Of a stretch of DNA of 64,000 nucleotides, positions 24,822 through 32,873 are shown in pieces. The stretch spans positions 4,857,001 through 4,921,000 of the forward strand of contig NZ_CP059139.1 in assembly GCF_014109765.1 (NCBI RefSeq), given 5' to 3'. The first letter of the stretch is position 1. Each line of letters opens with the position of its first letter. A program made the translations under genes and the position numbers. The notes under the pieces were generated by a model. That model made no database searches, was not told where the DNA came from, and saw nothing but the letters and a program-made list of their open reading frames with translations. The DNA comes from Pseudomonas berkeleyensis (lineage in GTDB: Bacteria; Pseudomonadota; Gammaproteobacteria; Pseudomonadales; Pseudomonadaceae).

Positions 24822-25543
24822 CAAGCAACCCTCCGCGCAGGAGCTGCGCCAGTGAACCAGCCGCGCTTGCCCCAGGTAGTCAAGTCGACTTCCTCCAGGC
24901 CGGACGCGGTGGCCTCGCTGTTCACGCGGTGCAGGTTGACCGCTACCCGGCGCAGGCAGCCTTTAACGTGGTGGTTCAGGTCTTGCAGCAGGTCATCTGC
25001 CAGGCGCAGGTTCGGGTAACTGGCGTCGGCCAGGCGCTTGACGTCCGTCAGGTTGGCAGCCTGGGCGGGCACCCACTCCAGCACACGGTTATGCAGGCGC
25101 TCCAGCTTGGCCAGGCTGGTGGCTACCTTCTCTTCACCGATCAGGATGATGGTTCCCTGGCTGGCGTTGTAGAGGTCGGTCAGGACGTTGGCCGCGCTCT
25201 TGTCCAGGAGGTATTGCACGTCATCGACGATCAGCGGCCGGCCGCTCAGGCTGAGCTGCTCGGCGATCTGGTCAACCATCTCGCTGATGTTGCGGGCGGG
25301 GGTGATCGCCATATCGCGCAGGATGGCGAGTAGAAACGCCTTCTTAGTCCAGCTATCACGGCACTCGACGTAGTAAGCGCGGTGCTGGTTTGCCGCACAG
25401 GCGGCGGCAACGGACTTACCGAAGCCGCTCGGCCCGAACATGACGACTAGGCCGGGCAGTCCGAGCGGGCGTTGCAGGGCGCGGTCAATGGCGCTGGCCA
25501 GGAGGCCGACGTTGGTCAAAGGAACGATCTTGGAAACGCTCAT
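24821..25543 (-). CDS. MuB-like transposition target ATPase
   Basis: 240 residues from an ATG at 25,543 with GGGGAG eight bases upstream. The Walker A GPSGFGKS is at about residues 37 to 44 and Walker B RPLIVDDVQYL near 110, followed by a sensor-like ILIGEEK. The C-terminus carries a helical domain ending VDLTTWGKRGWF. In Mu, MuB binds target DNA as an ATP filament, stimulates MuA and gives target immunity. It follows the transposase gene, as expected. Confidence 0.92.
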   Translation of the reverse strand: MSVSKIVPLTNVGLLASAIDRALQRPLGLPGLVVMFGPSGFGKSVAAACAANQHRAYYVECRDSWTKKAFLLAILRDMAITPARNISEMVDQIAEQLSLSGRPLIVDDVQYLLDKSAANVLTDLYNASQGTIILIGEEKVATSLAKLERLHNRVLEWVPAQAANLTDVKRLADASYPNLRLADDLLQDLNHHVKGCLRRVAVNLHRVNSEATASGLEEVDLTTWGKRGWFTGAAPARRVA

Positions 25544-25560
25544 AGGTGTTACTCCCCAGG

Positions 25561-27609
25561 TCAAGCGCGGGCCGTTGCCGGCTCCGCGAATTGGTCATAC
25601 ATGCGTTGAATCGAGGCGAAGTCCGGGTGGGCCGGGTAGCGCTTGTGCCAGCGGGCTTCGTCATCGGTGAGGGTTGCGCCAGCGAGGTGGCGTTCGTTGA
25701 GGCTCTGCCAAAGGTCGTAGCGGGCCATCGGGTCGCCCGGCACGGTGAACGCGGCGGCCTGGGCATCTAGAGCCAGGGCGGCGTATTGCTGGGCGGTGGC
25801 CAACTGAGCCGGCTCCAGGTTGGCGCTTGGTGCGGTAGTCGGTACGAGCAGCTCGACACGCTTGCCGGTCACGGTTTCCAGCTTGTCGATTGCGCGCTTC
25901 ATCTGGCCGTGTTCGCGGCGCTCGTAGGCCTGCTCGATCATGGTTTTCGGCATGTAGTCGCTGGCGTTGCCATCGAGCAGCGCCTCGCCGAGCAGGTGAC
26001 CTTCCAGGGTGCGCACCCAAACGCGGGATGCATCGCGCACGTCGTAGGCCACGCGCACCTCTTCGCCGTGTAGGTCGCGCAAGCTGTCGAGGAAGTAGCG
26101 CTGGCCGGCCCAGGCGATTTCGCCACGGCGGGTTGGGCGGATCACTTGCGGGCGCATCAGGTCATCGACCAGCTCGGCCGGCGCCAGCATGGGTTCCCAG
26201 CCGCTGTCGATGGCGGCCTGCCAGGCTTCGTTCGGGCTCATGTGGCGCATGCGTCCCGTCTGCGGGTCGCGGATTTTCGCCAGGCCACGGTGGGGGCGAT
26301 TGTTGTAGGCCTCTAGCTCGAACTCGACGCCCGCGATGAACTCGGCAAAGGTCGGGATCAGTGCGGTGGTGCCGACCTCGCGCAACTGCTTGCGGCTGAT
26401 CCTGTGCACCGCAGTGCCCGCGTGCTTGTCCATGGCGGCGCCGATGTAGCTCGGCAGCTTCTTGGCAGCCGTCACCCAAATGGACTGGTGGGCACGCTCG
26501 ATCAAGCCACGCGCCTGGCTGTTGTAGGGCAGCGCATGGGTCATGGTGCCGCCGAGACGGTCGACGATTTCGCGTACGGTGTCGTTGGCAAAGCCCGAAC
26601 CGTTGTCGACGTAGAACACGGCGAACATACCGCCACGTTTCACGGCATCACGCAGGGCATCGACAACGCCGACTGTCGACTCGGCTTCGCCAATGGAATA
26701 GCCCAGGGCGCGGCGTGTGCCCACGTCGAGTACGGTGGTAGTTTCCGGGCGGTACGGTTTGCCGGTGCGCGGGTTCAGTACCTCGGCATCGAACTTGTGA
26801 CCGTCCGCCGTGTAGACGTCGCCGGGCATGATGCTGCGGGTGTCGCGGCGCTTAAAGGGCTGTAACGCTTTCAGCTCCTGCGGGCTACGGCGGCCACGCT
26901 CGCGGGCCTCCGCGCTGAGCTTTTTCAGGAAACGGCGCACTTGATGAATGCTCGGGCGGTCGCCTGTGCATTTCGCGGCATATTCGGCATAGGCCGACTC
27001 GACGCTGGGCTTGGTAGGCCGCTGGAAATGGCGCAGGAAGTCGGGCGCCCAAGCAGGCACGCTCATGTCAGCCTGACGGCGCACAGGCGCCAAGCCGGCT
27101 TCGCCGTCGCGGCGGTAGTCGGACAGCCAGCGCTTGAGGGTACGTTCGCTAAGGCTGCGGTCGGCCGTCTTGCGGTCGTTAGCGCGGACAACGCGCTCGG
27201 CCAGGTACGGCGGTAGGTCACCATCGCGGGCCAGGCCGACCAGGGTCATGACTGCGCGCTGCTGGGATACGCCCTTGCTCATGCGCTCGATTTCGCGCAC
27301 GAACGACAGGCGGGCCTGCATGACGGAGCGTTGCGAATCGCTAAAGCGTGACGCCGAAAGCACGTCACGCTCACACGGTTTTTGCTCCTGCACCGGTTCC
27401 GGTTGCGGCTCTTCCTGGCCAACCATGCGTGCCAACAAGGCAGCCTGTGTCTCGGGCGGAAGCCACCCGAACGGGTACTCGATGGCTTTGGAGCCGAGGC
27501 GGCGTTGGCCTTCCCAGCCCTCGCGCTCAGCATGTTTACGCACGCCGCGTTCGGTGCTGGGCATGCCGTCCAGGCCTGCCAGCTCGGCAGAGGTAAACCA
27601 CTTACGCAT
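25561..27609 (-). CDS. MuA-like DDE transposase
   Basis: 682 residues. The N-terminus (KWFTSAELAGLDGMPSTERGVRKHAEREGWE) is the Mu-type DNA-binding winged helix. Helix-turn-helix segments follow to about residue 230. The catalytic core has D269 (YTADGHKFD), D335 (FYVDNGSGF) and E371 (GLIERAH), with 35 residues between the second Asp and the Glu. The C-terminal domain (after about 470) matches the Mu transposase beta-barrel and MuB-binding tail. It performs replicative transposition at the phage ends. Confidence 0.96.
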   Translation of the reverse strand: MRKWFTSAELAGLDGMPSTERGVRKHAEREGWEGQRRLGSKAIEYPFGWLPPETQAALLARMVGQEEPQPEPVQEQKPCERDVLSASRFSDSQRSVMQARLSFVREIERMSKGVSQQRAVMTLVGLARDGDLPPYLAERVVRANDRKTADRSLSERTLKRWLSDYRRDGEAGLAPVRRQADMSVPAWAPDFLRHFQRPTKPSVESAYAEYAAKCTGDRPSIHQVRRFLKKLSAEARERGRRSPQELKALQPFKRRDTRSIMPGDVYTADGHKFDAEVLNPRTGKPYRPETTTVLDVGTRRALGYSIGEAESTVGVVDALRDAVKRGGMFAVFYVDNGSGFANDTVREIVDRLGGTMTHALPYNSQARGLIERAHQSIWVTAAKKLPSYIGAAMDKHAGTAVHRISRKQLREVGTTALIPTFAEFIAGVEFELEAYNNRPHRGLAKIRDPQTGRMRHMSPNEAWQAAIDSGWEPMLAPAELVDDLMRPQVIRPTRRGEIAWAGQRYFLDSLRDLHGEEVRVAYDVRDASRVWVRTLEGHLLGEALLDGNASDYMPKTMIEQAYERREHGQMKRAIDKLETVTGKRVELLVPTTAPSANLEPAQLATAQQYAALALDAQAAAFTVPGDPMARYDLWQSLNERHLAGATLTDDEARWHKRYPAHPDFASIQRMYDQFAEPATARA

Positions 27610-27796
27610 TGGGCACCTCGCCGCTCACAAGGAATGTGCCCAGGTTCAGTGCGGCACTACGGAGCCAATCCTCGGCATCGCGGAAAGTGCCTGTCTCGGC
27701 GTCGTTGTGCCCGGCTGCGCTTTCAGCAACGCAGCAGTCATAGAACTCTTTGGCGTGGCGCAGATCGTCCAGAAGGTTTTGCGGGATGCTGGTCAT
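27602..27796 (-). CDS. small early protein (64 aa)
   Basis: 64 residues from an ATG at 27,796. The sequence TSIPQNLLDDLRHAKEFYDCCVAESAAGHNDAETGTFRDAEDWLRSAALNLG is helical and acidic, with a Cys pair. It overlaps the transposase start by eight bases and the preceding gene by four, so it is translated between Ner-type regulators and MuA. No family was recognised. Confidence 0.6.
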   Translation of the reverse strand: MTSIPQNLLDDLRHAKEFYDCCVAESAAGHNDAETGTFRDAEDWLRSAALNLGTFLVSGEVPNA

Positions 27797-28224
27797 TTCC
27801 GCACCCCCATGAGTTTCTCCAGGTGACGGGCGCGGCGGGTGAAGTCGGCGGCCTGGCGCTTCAAACGCCCCAGCTCGGCATCGAGCGCTTCTGTGCCATA
27901 AGAGGCGCGACCGCCACGCTGCTCGACCAGCCAATCTGTCAGGTCGTGGCTGTCGCAGCTCTGCTCCAGGAGCGGGACGCGGTAGAAGGGGATGTTGTGA
28001 TCCTGGCGGGCCGGGCTCGCCCAGGCGTCGAGCATGTATTTGCTCACGTCATCGCCGGACAAGCGCGACATATGCGCGGCAAGCTCGCGACGATCCTGAC
28101 CCTTGAGAAGTAGCCCAACCATCAGGCTCACCTCTGCGGCGTAGTTGCCCTCGCCGGGTACTGCCAGCTTCGGCTGGGGAACATCGAAGATGTCTAGCGT
28201 GCGGTCATCTTTTCCGTGACGCAT
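27793..28224 (-). CDS. early regulatory-region protein (143 aa)
   Basis: 143 residues from an ATG at 28,224, chosen for the GGAGG six bases upstream; a TTG at 28,230 is in frame. It contains DIFDVPQPKLAVPGEGNYAAEVSLMVGLLLKGQDRRELAAHMSRLSGDDVSKYMLDAWASPARQDHNIPFYRVPLLEQ, a pattern common between Ner and MuA in Pseudomonas Mu-like phages. The C-terminal helix (GRLKRQAADFTRRARHLEKL) is basic. It is probably DNA associated; function unknown. Confidence 0.65.
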   Translation of the reverse strand: MRHGKDDRTLDIFDVPQPKLAVPGEGNYAAEVSLMVGLLLKGQDRRELAAHMSRLSGDDVSKYMLDAWASPARQDHNIPFYRVPLLEQSCDSHDLTDWLVEQRGGRASYGTEALDAELGRLKRQAADFTRRARHLEKLMGVRK

Positions 28225-28226
28225 GT

Positions 28227-28565
28227 TCAAGCCTCCGTTCCTGTTTTACGGTGCCCAAGGTCATGAGCTGGGTTATGCTTTCGCAATTGCGGCCCCACAG
28301 ATTCCGCGCGGTTCGGCCGCTGGCGATGAGGCGATCCGTCCTCGTTCCAGCGCTCCGGCCAGAGCTGAATCGGTTTCAGCCCGAGAACCTTGGCGATGGC
28401 ACGTTCGACGCTTGGGTATGGCTGGCGCTTGGCGTTCTTCACAGCCTGGGCACTGAGCCCTAGCGAGCGAGCCACGATGGCGAGGGAGGAACCCGCCGCG
28501 CGGAGCTGGAACTTGATCCACTCCCAGCGGAGGGCGGGGTCTTTTGGAATGTCGGTAATGTTCAT
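28227..28565 (-). CDS. Ner-like HTH regulator
   Basis: 112 residues. The segment LAIVARSLGLSAQAVKNAKRQPYPSVERAIAKVLGLKPIQLWPERW is the Ner/Nlp helix-turn-helix signature. In Mu, Ner represses the early operon and the repressor promoter to favour lytic growth. It is the first gene of the leftward early operon and is divergent from the repressor gene, with a 168-bp control region between them. The C-terminal ~40 residues (after RWNEDG) are extended compared with short Ner proteins. Confidence 0.87.
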   Translation of the reverse strand: MNITDIPKDPALRWEWIKFQLRAAGSSLAIVARSLGLSAQAVKNAKRQPYPSVERAIAKVLGLKPIQLWPERWNEDGSPHRQRPNRAESVGPQLRKHNPAHDLGHRKTGTEA

Positions 28566-28582
28566 GCCCTTGTCCTAATTAC

Positions 28583-28604
28583 GCCACTTTCGAGTGGCTT
28601 TTTT
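28583..28604 (+). terminator. rho-independent terminator in ner leader
   Basis: GCCACT-TTCG-AGTGGC followed by six Ts on the plus strand forms a classical intrinsic terminator. It lies between ner and the repressor promoter, so it would stop plus-strand transcription that entered from the prophage before it reached the repressor gene. On the minus strand the same hairpin lies in the ner mRNA leader. Confidence 0.65.
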
Positions 28605-28638
28605 GGGACGTCTAACCTGTCCTTGGGCATAAACATAA

Positions 28639-28694
28639 CGCAAATACGGGAGCGATCAAAGCCCGTTTTTGCGGTTCCGATTCCCGTTTGTGCG
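28639..28694. promoter_or_regulatory. repressor/Ner operator array
   Basis: Three copies of a 12-bp half-site occur in the ner/repressor intergenic region: CGCAAATACGGG at 28,639 (plus), CCCGTTTTTGCG at 28,662 and CCCGTTTGTGCG at 28,683 (both inverted). The first two form an imperfect dyad with 11 of 12 matches. Repeated inverted half-sites between divergent regulators are the expected lysis-lysogeny switch. Confidence 0.7.
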
Positions 28695-28733
28695 ACTTCA
28701 TGGAAGATTTTTAGATAAATCTGCGAGAAATCA

Positions 28734-29462
28734 ATGAGTTACGAAGAATCGGAACCAAACAAAGAAGACGCAAATTCAGTTCCTTTTCCTCGCGCAGGAA
28801 TCGGAACACGCATTGAAGCGATAGCTGACCTGTTCGATTCCCGTAAACAGGCTGCATCGACCGCTGGAGTAGCTGTCTCAACCTTGCAACGGTGGCTGGC
28901 AGAGGAAGGCATGCCAGCCTTCGACTCACTGGCTCGCCTCGCTATGGCAAAGGGCGCGTCACTGGATTGGATCGCTACCGGTGAAGGGGACATGTACGGC
29001 CGGTACGAGACAAGGCCTGCCGAGCCTGCTGAGCCGGAAGAGGACAAGTACGCCTATATCCCGCTCTACGATGCGCGTTGCAGCTCGGGACATGGTTCAT
29101 GGAACGAGCGCGCGCGCGTGCTCACGCATCTAGCGTTTACGCGCTACTCGCTGCGCAAGAAGGGGCTTAACCCCGCCACTCTGTCGTGTCTACGCAATGA
29201 CGGGGATTCGATGCTGGGGCTGCTGGATGACGACGATACGGTGATGATTGACGAGAGCCGCAACACCCTTGAGGCCGAGGGTGTCTATGTGCTCATGCTG
29301 GATGACCATCTATACGCCAAGCGGCTCCAACGCCAGTTTGATGGGGCTATACAGATCATTAGCGAGAACAAGGCTTACCAGCCGATGACCGTCCCCAAGG
29401 AGCGCCTGGGTGAACTCCAGATCATCGGCCGCGCGGTGTGGGCTGGCGGCTGGCTGATCTGA
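28734..29462 (+). CDS. phage repressor, HTH plus S24 peptidase (LexA-like)
   Basis: 242 residues on the plus strand. Residues 22 to 75 form a helix-turn-helix (RKQAASTAGVAVSTLQRWLAEEGMP). The C-terminal half is an S24 self-cleaving domain: catalytic Ser in GDSMLGLLDDDDTV (near 160) and Lys in LYAKRLQRQ (near 196). It probably represses the early operon and self-cleaves when RecA is activated, so the prophage would be SOS-inducible. Mu c itself lacks S24; D3112/B3-type phages often have it. Transposase-binding repeats begin seven bases after its stop. Confidence 0.93.
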   Translation: MSYEESEPNKEDANSVPFPRAGIGTRIEAIADLFDSRKQAASTAGVAVSTLQRWLAEEGMPAFDSLARLAMAKGASLDWIATGEGDMYGRYETRPAEPAEPEEDKYAYIPLYDARCSSGHGSWNERARVLTHLAFTRYSLRKKGLNPATLSCLRNDGDSMLGLLDDDDTVMIDESRNTLEAEGVYVLMLDDHLYAKRLQRQFDGAIQIISENKAYQPMTVPKERLGELQIIGRAVWAGGWLI

Positions 29463-29468
29463 CATCGG

Positions 29469-29665
29469 CTATGCCAAATGGGCTGCAAAACAAGGGCTAT
29501 CAGGGTCGCCCGACCCGTTCCGACCTTCGCAGCCCTTTGGCATAGGCCCGGCTTTTGGCATTGCGCCCAAACCCGCGCCGCGCCTGGCTGTCCCGGATCA
29601 ACCCATCTCATCCCAGGTAGTCCCGCACCCAATCGGCCCTATGCCAAACCTATAACCCCCTCACA
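29469..29665. promoter_or_regulatory. prophage left end with transposase-binding repeats
   Basis: Four copies of TATGCCAAA or its complement occur here: CTATGCCAAATGGGCTG at 29,469, CAGCCCTTTGGCATAG at 29,530, CTTTTGGCATT at 29,552 and CTATGCCAAACC at 29,639. The first two form a near-perfect inverted repeat. The outermost copy is about 15 bp inside a minus-strand TGT at 29,665, matching the 5'-TG ends of Mu. The exact junction cannot be proved without the right end and the 5-bp target duplication. Confidence 0.65.
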
Positions 29666-29692
29666 AATTCCATTGCGCAGAAGGAAATGCAC

Positions 29693-30088
29693 ATGAGATT
29701 TAGATCATTCGTCATTGGCGGATTAGTGATGATGTTGTCTGGCTGTGAAGCAGTAATGTTTGCCAATGTACTTGTGGGCTGCGCTACCAGACCACCCCCC
29801 AAATTAGTACCTACAGAACTTCCAACAGCCAGAGCGGGAGCACCTTATAGCGTTCGGATTGATGTGATCGACGCAAGCACGCCCATCAGCAGACTGTTGG
29901 TGGCTCCAGCCAACCCTCTGCCTGAAGGACTAGTCTTGAGCCATGAAACAAGAGAAAAGCATGGTGTCATCCACGGGACACCGACCAAGACCGGCACATA
30001 TGACGTGCTGGTATACGGGAGCACCTTCGGCACCCAATGCACAGGGCAAGCCGTAGAACGGCTTTATAAACTCGAAGTGAAGCAATAG
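29693..30088 (+). CDS. lipoprotein with Ig-like domain
   Basis: 131 residues from an ATG at 29,693 (AAGGAA upstream; an in-frame ATG at 29,687 is too close to it). A signal sequence ends in the lipobox LSGC near residue 18. The rest has TARAGAPYSVRI and NPLPEGLVLSHE...GVIHGTPTKTGTYDVLVYG, the pattern of a putative-Ig (He_PIG) domain. It is probably anchored in the membrane. If the prophage end is at 29,665, the phage inserted about 28 bp upstream of this start and replaced the native promoter. Confidence 0.72.
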   Translation: MRFRSFVIGGLVMMLSGCEAVMFANVLVGCATRPPPKLVPTELPTARAGAPYSVRIDVIDASTPISRLLVAPANPLPEGLVLSHETREKHGVIHGTPTKTGTYDVLVYGSTFGTQCTGQAVERLYKLEVKQ

Positions 30089-30132
30089 CGGTAGGCCCAA
30101 ACTATAAAGCCGAGACTGAACCTGATTAGACA

Positions 30133-30196
30133 GTGAGCCGAATAGCCGGCATTATCGGCTCACTGAATGAGCCGAATAGGCTCGCTAATCGGCTCA
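30133..30196. promoter_or_regulatory. twin palindromes upstream of fic
   Basis: Two palindromes with identical geometry sit just before the Fic gene. The arms are TGAGCCGA and TCGGCTCA separated by 13 bases in both cases (30,133 to 30,163 with a 9-bp arm, and 30,168 to 30,196). They lie over the expected promoter and leader. The downstream Fic protein ends in a winged helix, so autoregulation through these sites is plausible. Confidence 0.6.
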
Positions 30197-30208
30197 TCGA
30201 TACTCCTC

Positions 30209-31330
30209 ATGAACGACCCGCTCTGGATCTGGCAGCAGCCCGACTGGCCACACTTCAGCTGGCAAGCCGAAGCACTTGCACCGCTGCTGCGCGCTTGCGC
30301 TCAGGCCCAGGGGCGTTTGCTGGGGATGCTTGGCGCGGTGGGCAGTGACACCGAAGTGCAGAGCAGCCTGGATGCCATGCTGCAAAACATCGTCACCTCT
30401 TCAGCCATCGAGGGCGAACAGCTGAATGTTGGTTCGGTGCGCTCGTCGTTGGCGCGGCGCCTGGGATTGAATGAAGAAGGCCGCACCACGTCGCGCTCCG
30501 AAGGCCTGGCGGAACTACTGCTAGATGCCACCCGTGCGCACCAACAACCGCTGGACGAACAGCGACTCTACACCTGGCATCGTTGGCTATTCCCCAGCGA
30601 TGACCAACTGCTGGCTAGACCGTTACACATCGGCGCACTGCGTGGCGAAGAGCCCATGCAGGTGGTTTCCGGCCGAATCGACCGCCCGACTATCCATTTC
30701 GAAGCCCCTCCCCGCACAGGGCTGGAAGCGCAACTGGCAGACTTTCTCGCCTGGTTCGAGAGCAGCCGCAGCGATGCCAGCCTCGATCCCTTTCTGCGCG
30801 CCGGTATCGCCCATTTCTGGTTCGTGACCCTGCATCCCTTCGATGACGGCAACGGCCGCCTCACCCGCGCTATCACTGACCTTGCATTGGCTCAGGGCGA
30901 GCAGCAGGCCATCCGCTTTTACGCCATGTCGGCGAGCATCCTCGACGACCGCGCCGGTTACTACCGCATCCTCGAAGCCAGTCAGAAGGGTGGGCTGGAT
31001 ATCACCAACTGGCTGCAGTGGTTTCTCGCAACCTTGCTCAACAGCCTGGAGCAGGCGCTTGCTCGGATTGATCGTGTACTGGTCAAAGCGCGCTTCTGGC
31101 AGGCCCACCGCAACCAAACGCTATCGGCGGAGCAGGTCAAAGTGCTTAACCGCCTGCTCGATGGCGGCGAACAGGGTTTCGAGGACGGCATCAGCGCGTC
31201 GCAATACCAGGCCGTGGCCAAAGTCTCCAAAGCCACCGCGACTCGTCACCTGAGCGACCTGCTGGAAAAGGGCTGCATCGAGCGGCTGCCCGGTGGTGGG
31301 CGCAGTACGCGTTACCAGATAGCACGCTGA
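30209..31330 (+). CDS. Fic-domain AMPylase with C-terminal winged helix
   Basis: 373 residues from an ATG at 30,209. The catalytic motif HPFDDGNGRLTR is at about 209 to 220. An inhibitory motif of the S/TxxxE(G/N) type (S64 to G69, in TSSAIEGE) is N-terminal, making this a class II, self-inhibited Fic protein. The C-terminal 70 residues form a winged helix (ISASQYQAVAKVSKATATRHLSDLLEKG). Fic enzymes usually transfer AMP to target proteins. It follows twin palindromes that may be its operators. Target unknown; toxin, stress or defence roles are possible. Confidence 0.88.
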   Translation: MNDPLWIWQQPDWPHFSWQAEALAPLLRACAQAQGRLLGMLGAVGSDTEVQSSLDAMLQNIVTSSAIEGEQLNVGSVRSSLARRLGLNEEGRTTSRSEGLAELLLDATRAHQQPLDEQRLYTWHRWLFPSDDQLLARPLHIGALRGEEPMQVVSGRIDRPTIHFEAPPRTGLEAQLADFLAWFESSRSDASLDPFLRAGIAHFWFVTLHPFDDGNGRLTRAITDLALAQGEQQAIRFYAMSASILDDRAGYYRILEASQKGGLDITNWLQWFLATLLNSLEQALARIDRVLVKARFWQAHRNQTLSAEQVKVLNRLLDGGEQGFEDGISASQYQAVAKVSKATATRHLSDLLEKGCIERLPGGGRSTRYQIAR

Positions 31331-31515
31331 GCACCTGAGCCAAGCGTGTCAGCCCCTTGGTGCGTCATCGCACCATAGGACAATGGTCGCGATCCCCTTG
31401 AGCCATTGGAAGCAATTAGCCATTATCCGGATCAGTGCCAGGCAATTGGATTTCGGCACGCCTGCTCGCTCGAACCACGAGCGCCACTTAAGCAGCTTTG
31501 CTCACGGAAGAAAAT

Positions 31516-32286
31516 ATGGACGTCGGCCTCATTCTTCGCCCGCTTATCGACAGCCTGTTCTGGCTGGTTCCAGCGATATTACTGATCAGCTTGCTTAAAT
31601 CGCCCTGGGCCAAGGGGCAGATCGGTGAACTGCTGGTGCGCCTGTTCGCCCATTGGCGGCTGGACAAGCAAACCTACCGCCGCCTGCACAACGTCACCCT
31701 GAACACGCAGGACGGCACCACGCAGATCGACCACGTTTTCCTCTCGCCCTACGGCATCTTCGCGCTCGAAACGAAGAGCATGAGCGGCTGGATCTTCGGC
31801 AGTGAAAAGCAGGCGCAGTGGACGCAGAAGCTCTACAAACGCACCTTCAAATTCCAGAACCCGCTGCGGCAGAACTACAAACACCTCAAAGCGCTGGAAG
31901 CCACCCTCGGCGTCAAGCCCGAGCACCTGCATTCGGTCATCACATTCGTGGGCGGCAGCACCTTCAAAACCGAAGTACCGGCCAACGTCACTCAAGGCAT
32001 CGGCTTTATCCGCTATATCCAGTCATTCCAGCAGCAGGTATTCAGCGAGGCTGAAGTCGACGCCATGCTGCATGCCCTGCAAACCGGCCGCCGCGCGCCG
32101 ACCCTCGCCACACATCGCGAGCATGTGCAGAACCTTAAGCGCCGTAGCGATCCGACAGCCGAGCGGCAATGCTCGAAATGCGGCAGTGCGCTGCTGATTC
32201 GCACCGTGAAATCAGGGGCGAAAGCGGGGCAGCAGTTTTGGGGATGTTCGGCGTTTCCCAAATGTCGATCCATGCAAAGCCTTTGA
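31516..32286 (+). CDS. NERD nuclease-related protein with zinc finger
   Basis: 256 residues from an ATG at 31,516. An N-terminal membrane segment (about residues 8 to 26) is followed by the NERD domain: KGQIGELLVRLF, LNTQDGTTQIDHVFLSPYGIFALETKSMSGWIFG and a WTQKL...FQNPLRQN motif. The C-terminus holds CSKCGSALLIRTVKSG...FWGCSAFPKC, the four-Cys topoisomerase-type zinc ribbon. NERD proteins are suspected nucleases, often near DNA-processing or defence genes. The 185 bp before it show no gene. Confidence 0.85.
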   Translation: MDVGLILRPLIDSLFWLVPAILLISLLKSPWAKGQIGELLVRLFAHWRLDKQTYRRLHNVTLNTQDGTTQIDHVFLSPYGIFALETKSMSGWIFGSEKQAQWTQKLYKRTFKFQNPLRQNYKHLKALEATLGVKPEHLHSVITFVGGSTFKTEVPANVTQGIGFIRYIQSFQQQVFSEAEVDAMLHALQTGRRAPTLATHREHVQNLKRRSDPTAERQCSKCGSALLIRTVKSGAKAGQQFWGCSAFPKCRSMQSL

Positions 32287-32311
32287 GAAAAAGTATCAGG
32301 AGAGCTCCACG

Positions 32312-32839
32312 GTGATCCCCACAATCAAAAAAATAAAAACCGCTATATACACCTTTACATCTACGTTTGTCGGCTGCTGGGCTGGAACGCTGTATGCCAT
32401 GCAAGTTTCTCTATCCAGCATGGATTCAGTAAAAATAGAAACCCGTGAAGACCAAATATCAACTATTAGATCAACATTAAACAACATAGAAGATGTACTT
32501 TATCTAATCCCGATACTCCTACTAACATCAGGAGCATTACACATCACTCACCTTCTTTTAATAGGCAGAAGTCGCACACTCAGCAGAGAGAACAAAGCCC
32601 TCTACCTCAAAGATGAAAGACTAAACTTTATTTCATGGATCACATTCACGCTAGCGGGGGCAGCGCTATCTTCTTACTTCTCTGCAAGCTCAATAAATGT
32701 AGAGCTAATAAAACAAGCATCCATGACAGGCATATTTTTTATATGCGCCATCATCGCTGCAGCACTCACATATGGACAGTATTTCGTCGACTTAGCAAGC
32801 GCTAAAAAACAAGCAACTCAACCTAGTAAAAATAACTGA
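32312..32839 (+). CDS. multi-pass membrane protein, unknown
   Basis: 175 residues, GTG start at 32,312 with CAGGAGAG seven bases upstream. Three or four hydrophobic segments are visible (about 12 to 30, 63 to 82, 106 to 122 and 138 to 158). The gene is distinctly AT-rich compared with the NERD and mrr genes on either side, which suggests a separate origin. No motif recognised. Small membrane proteins beside nucleases are often effectors or anchors in defence loci, but nothing in the sequence proves this. Confidence 0.65.
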   Translation: MIPTIKKIKTAIYTFTSTFVGCWAGTLYAMQVSLSSMDSVKIETREDQISTIRSTLNNIEDVLYLIPILLLTSGALHITHLLLIGRSRTLSRENKALYLKDERLNFISWITFTLAGAALSSYFSASSINVELIKQASMTGIFFICAIIAAALTYGQYFVDLASAKKQATQPSKNN

Positions 32840-32873
32840 AATACTTGTCATGCCCCCTGCGCCTGGAGTCGCA

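Larger units (their letters stand above)
1..29665 (-). mobile_element. Mu-like transposable prophage (B3/D3112 type), partial
   Basis: The gene order is that of a Mu-family transposable phage with a siphovirus tail: repressor, Ner, MuA, MuB, early genes, GemA, Mor, lysis, terminase, DUF935 portal, gpF, protease, major head, tail. All structural genes lie on the minus strand with overlapping stops and starts. The left end is placed near 29,665 because a cluster of TGCCAAA/TTTGGCA repeats follows the repressor gene there and a TGT terminus can be read on the minus strand. The right end lies outside the window beyond base 1. Head, tail, lysis and transposition genes are open, so nothing visible suggests decay. 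Confidence 0.93.

Noticed and set aside
28734..29462. Plus-strand S24 protein as a chromosomal LexA or UmuD
   Set aside because: It has a phage-type HTH, is divergent from ner with shared half-sites, and lies at the phage end, so it is the prophage repressor.
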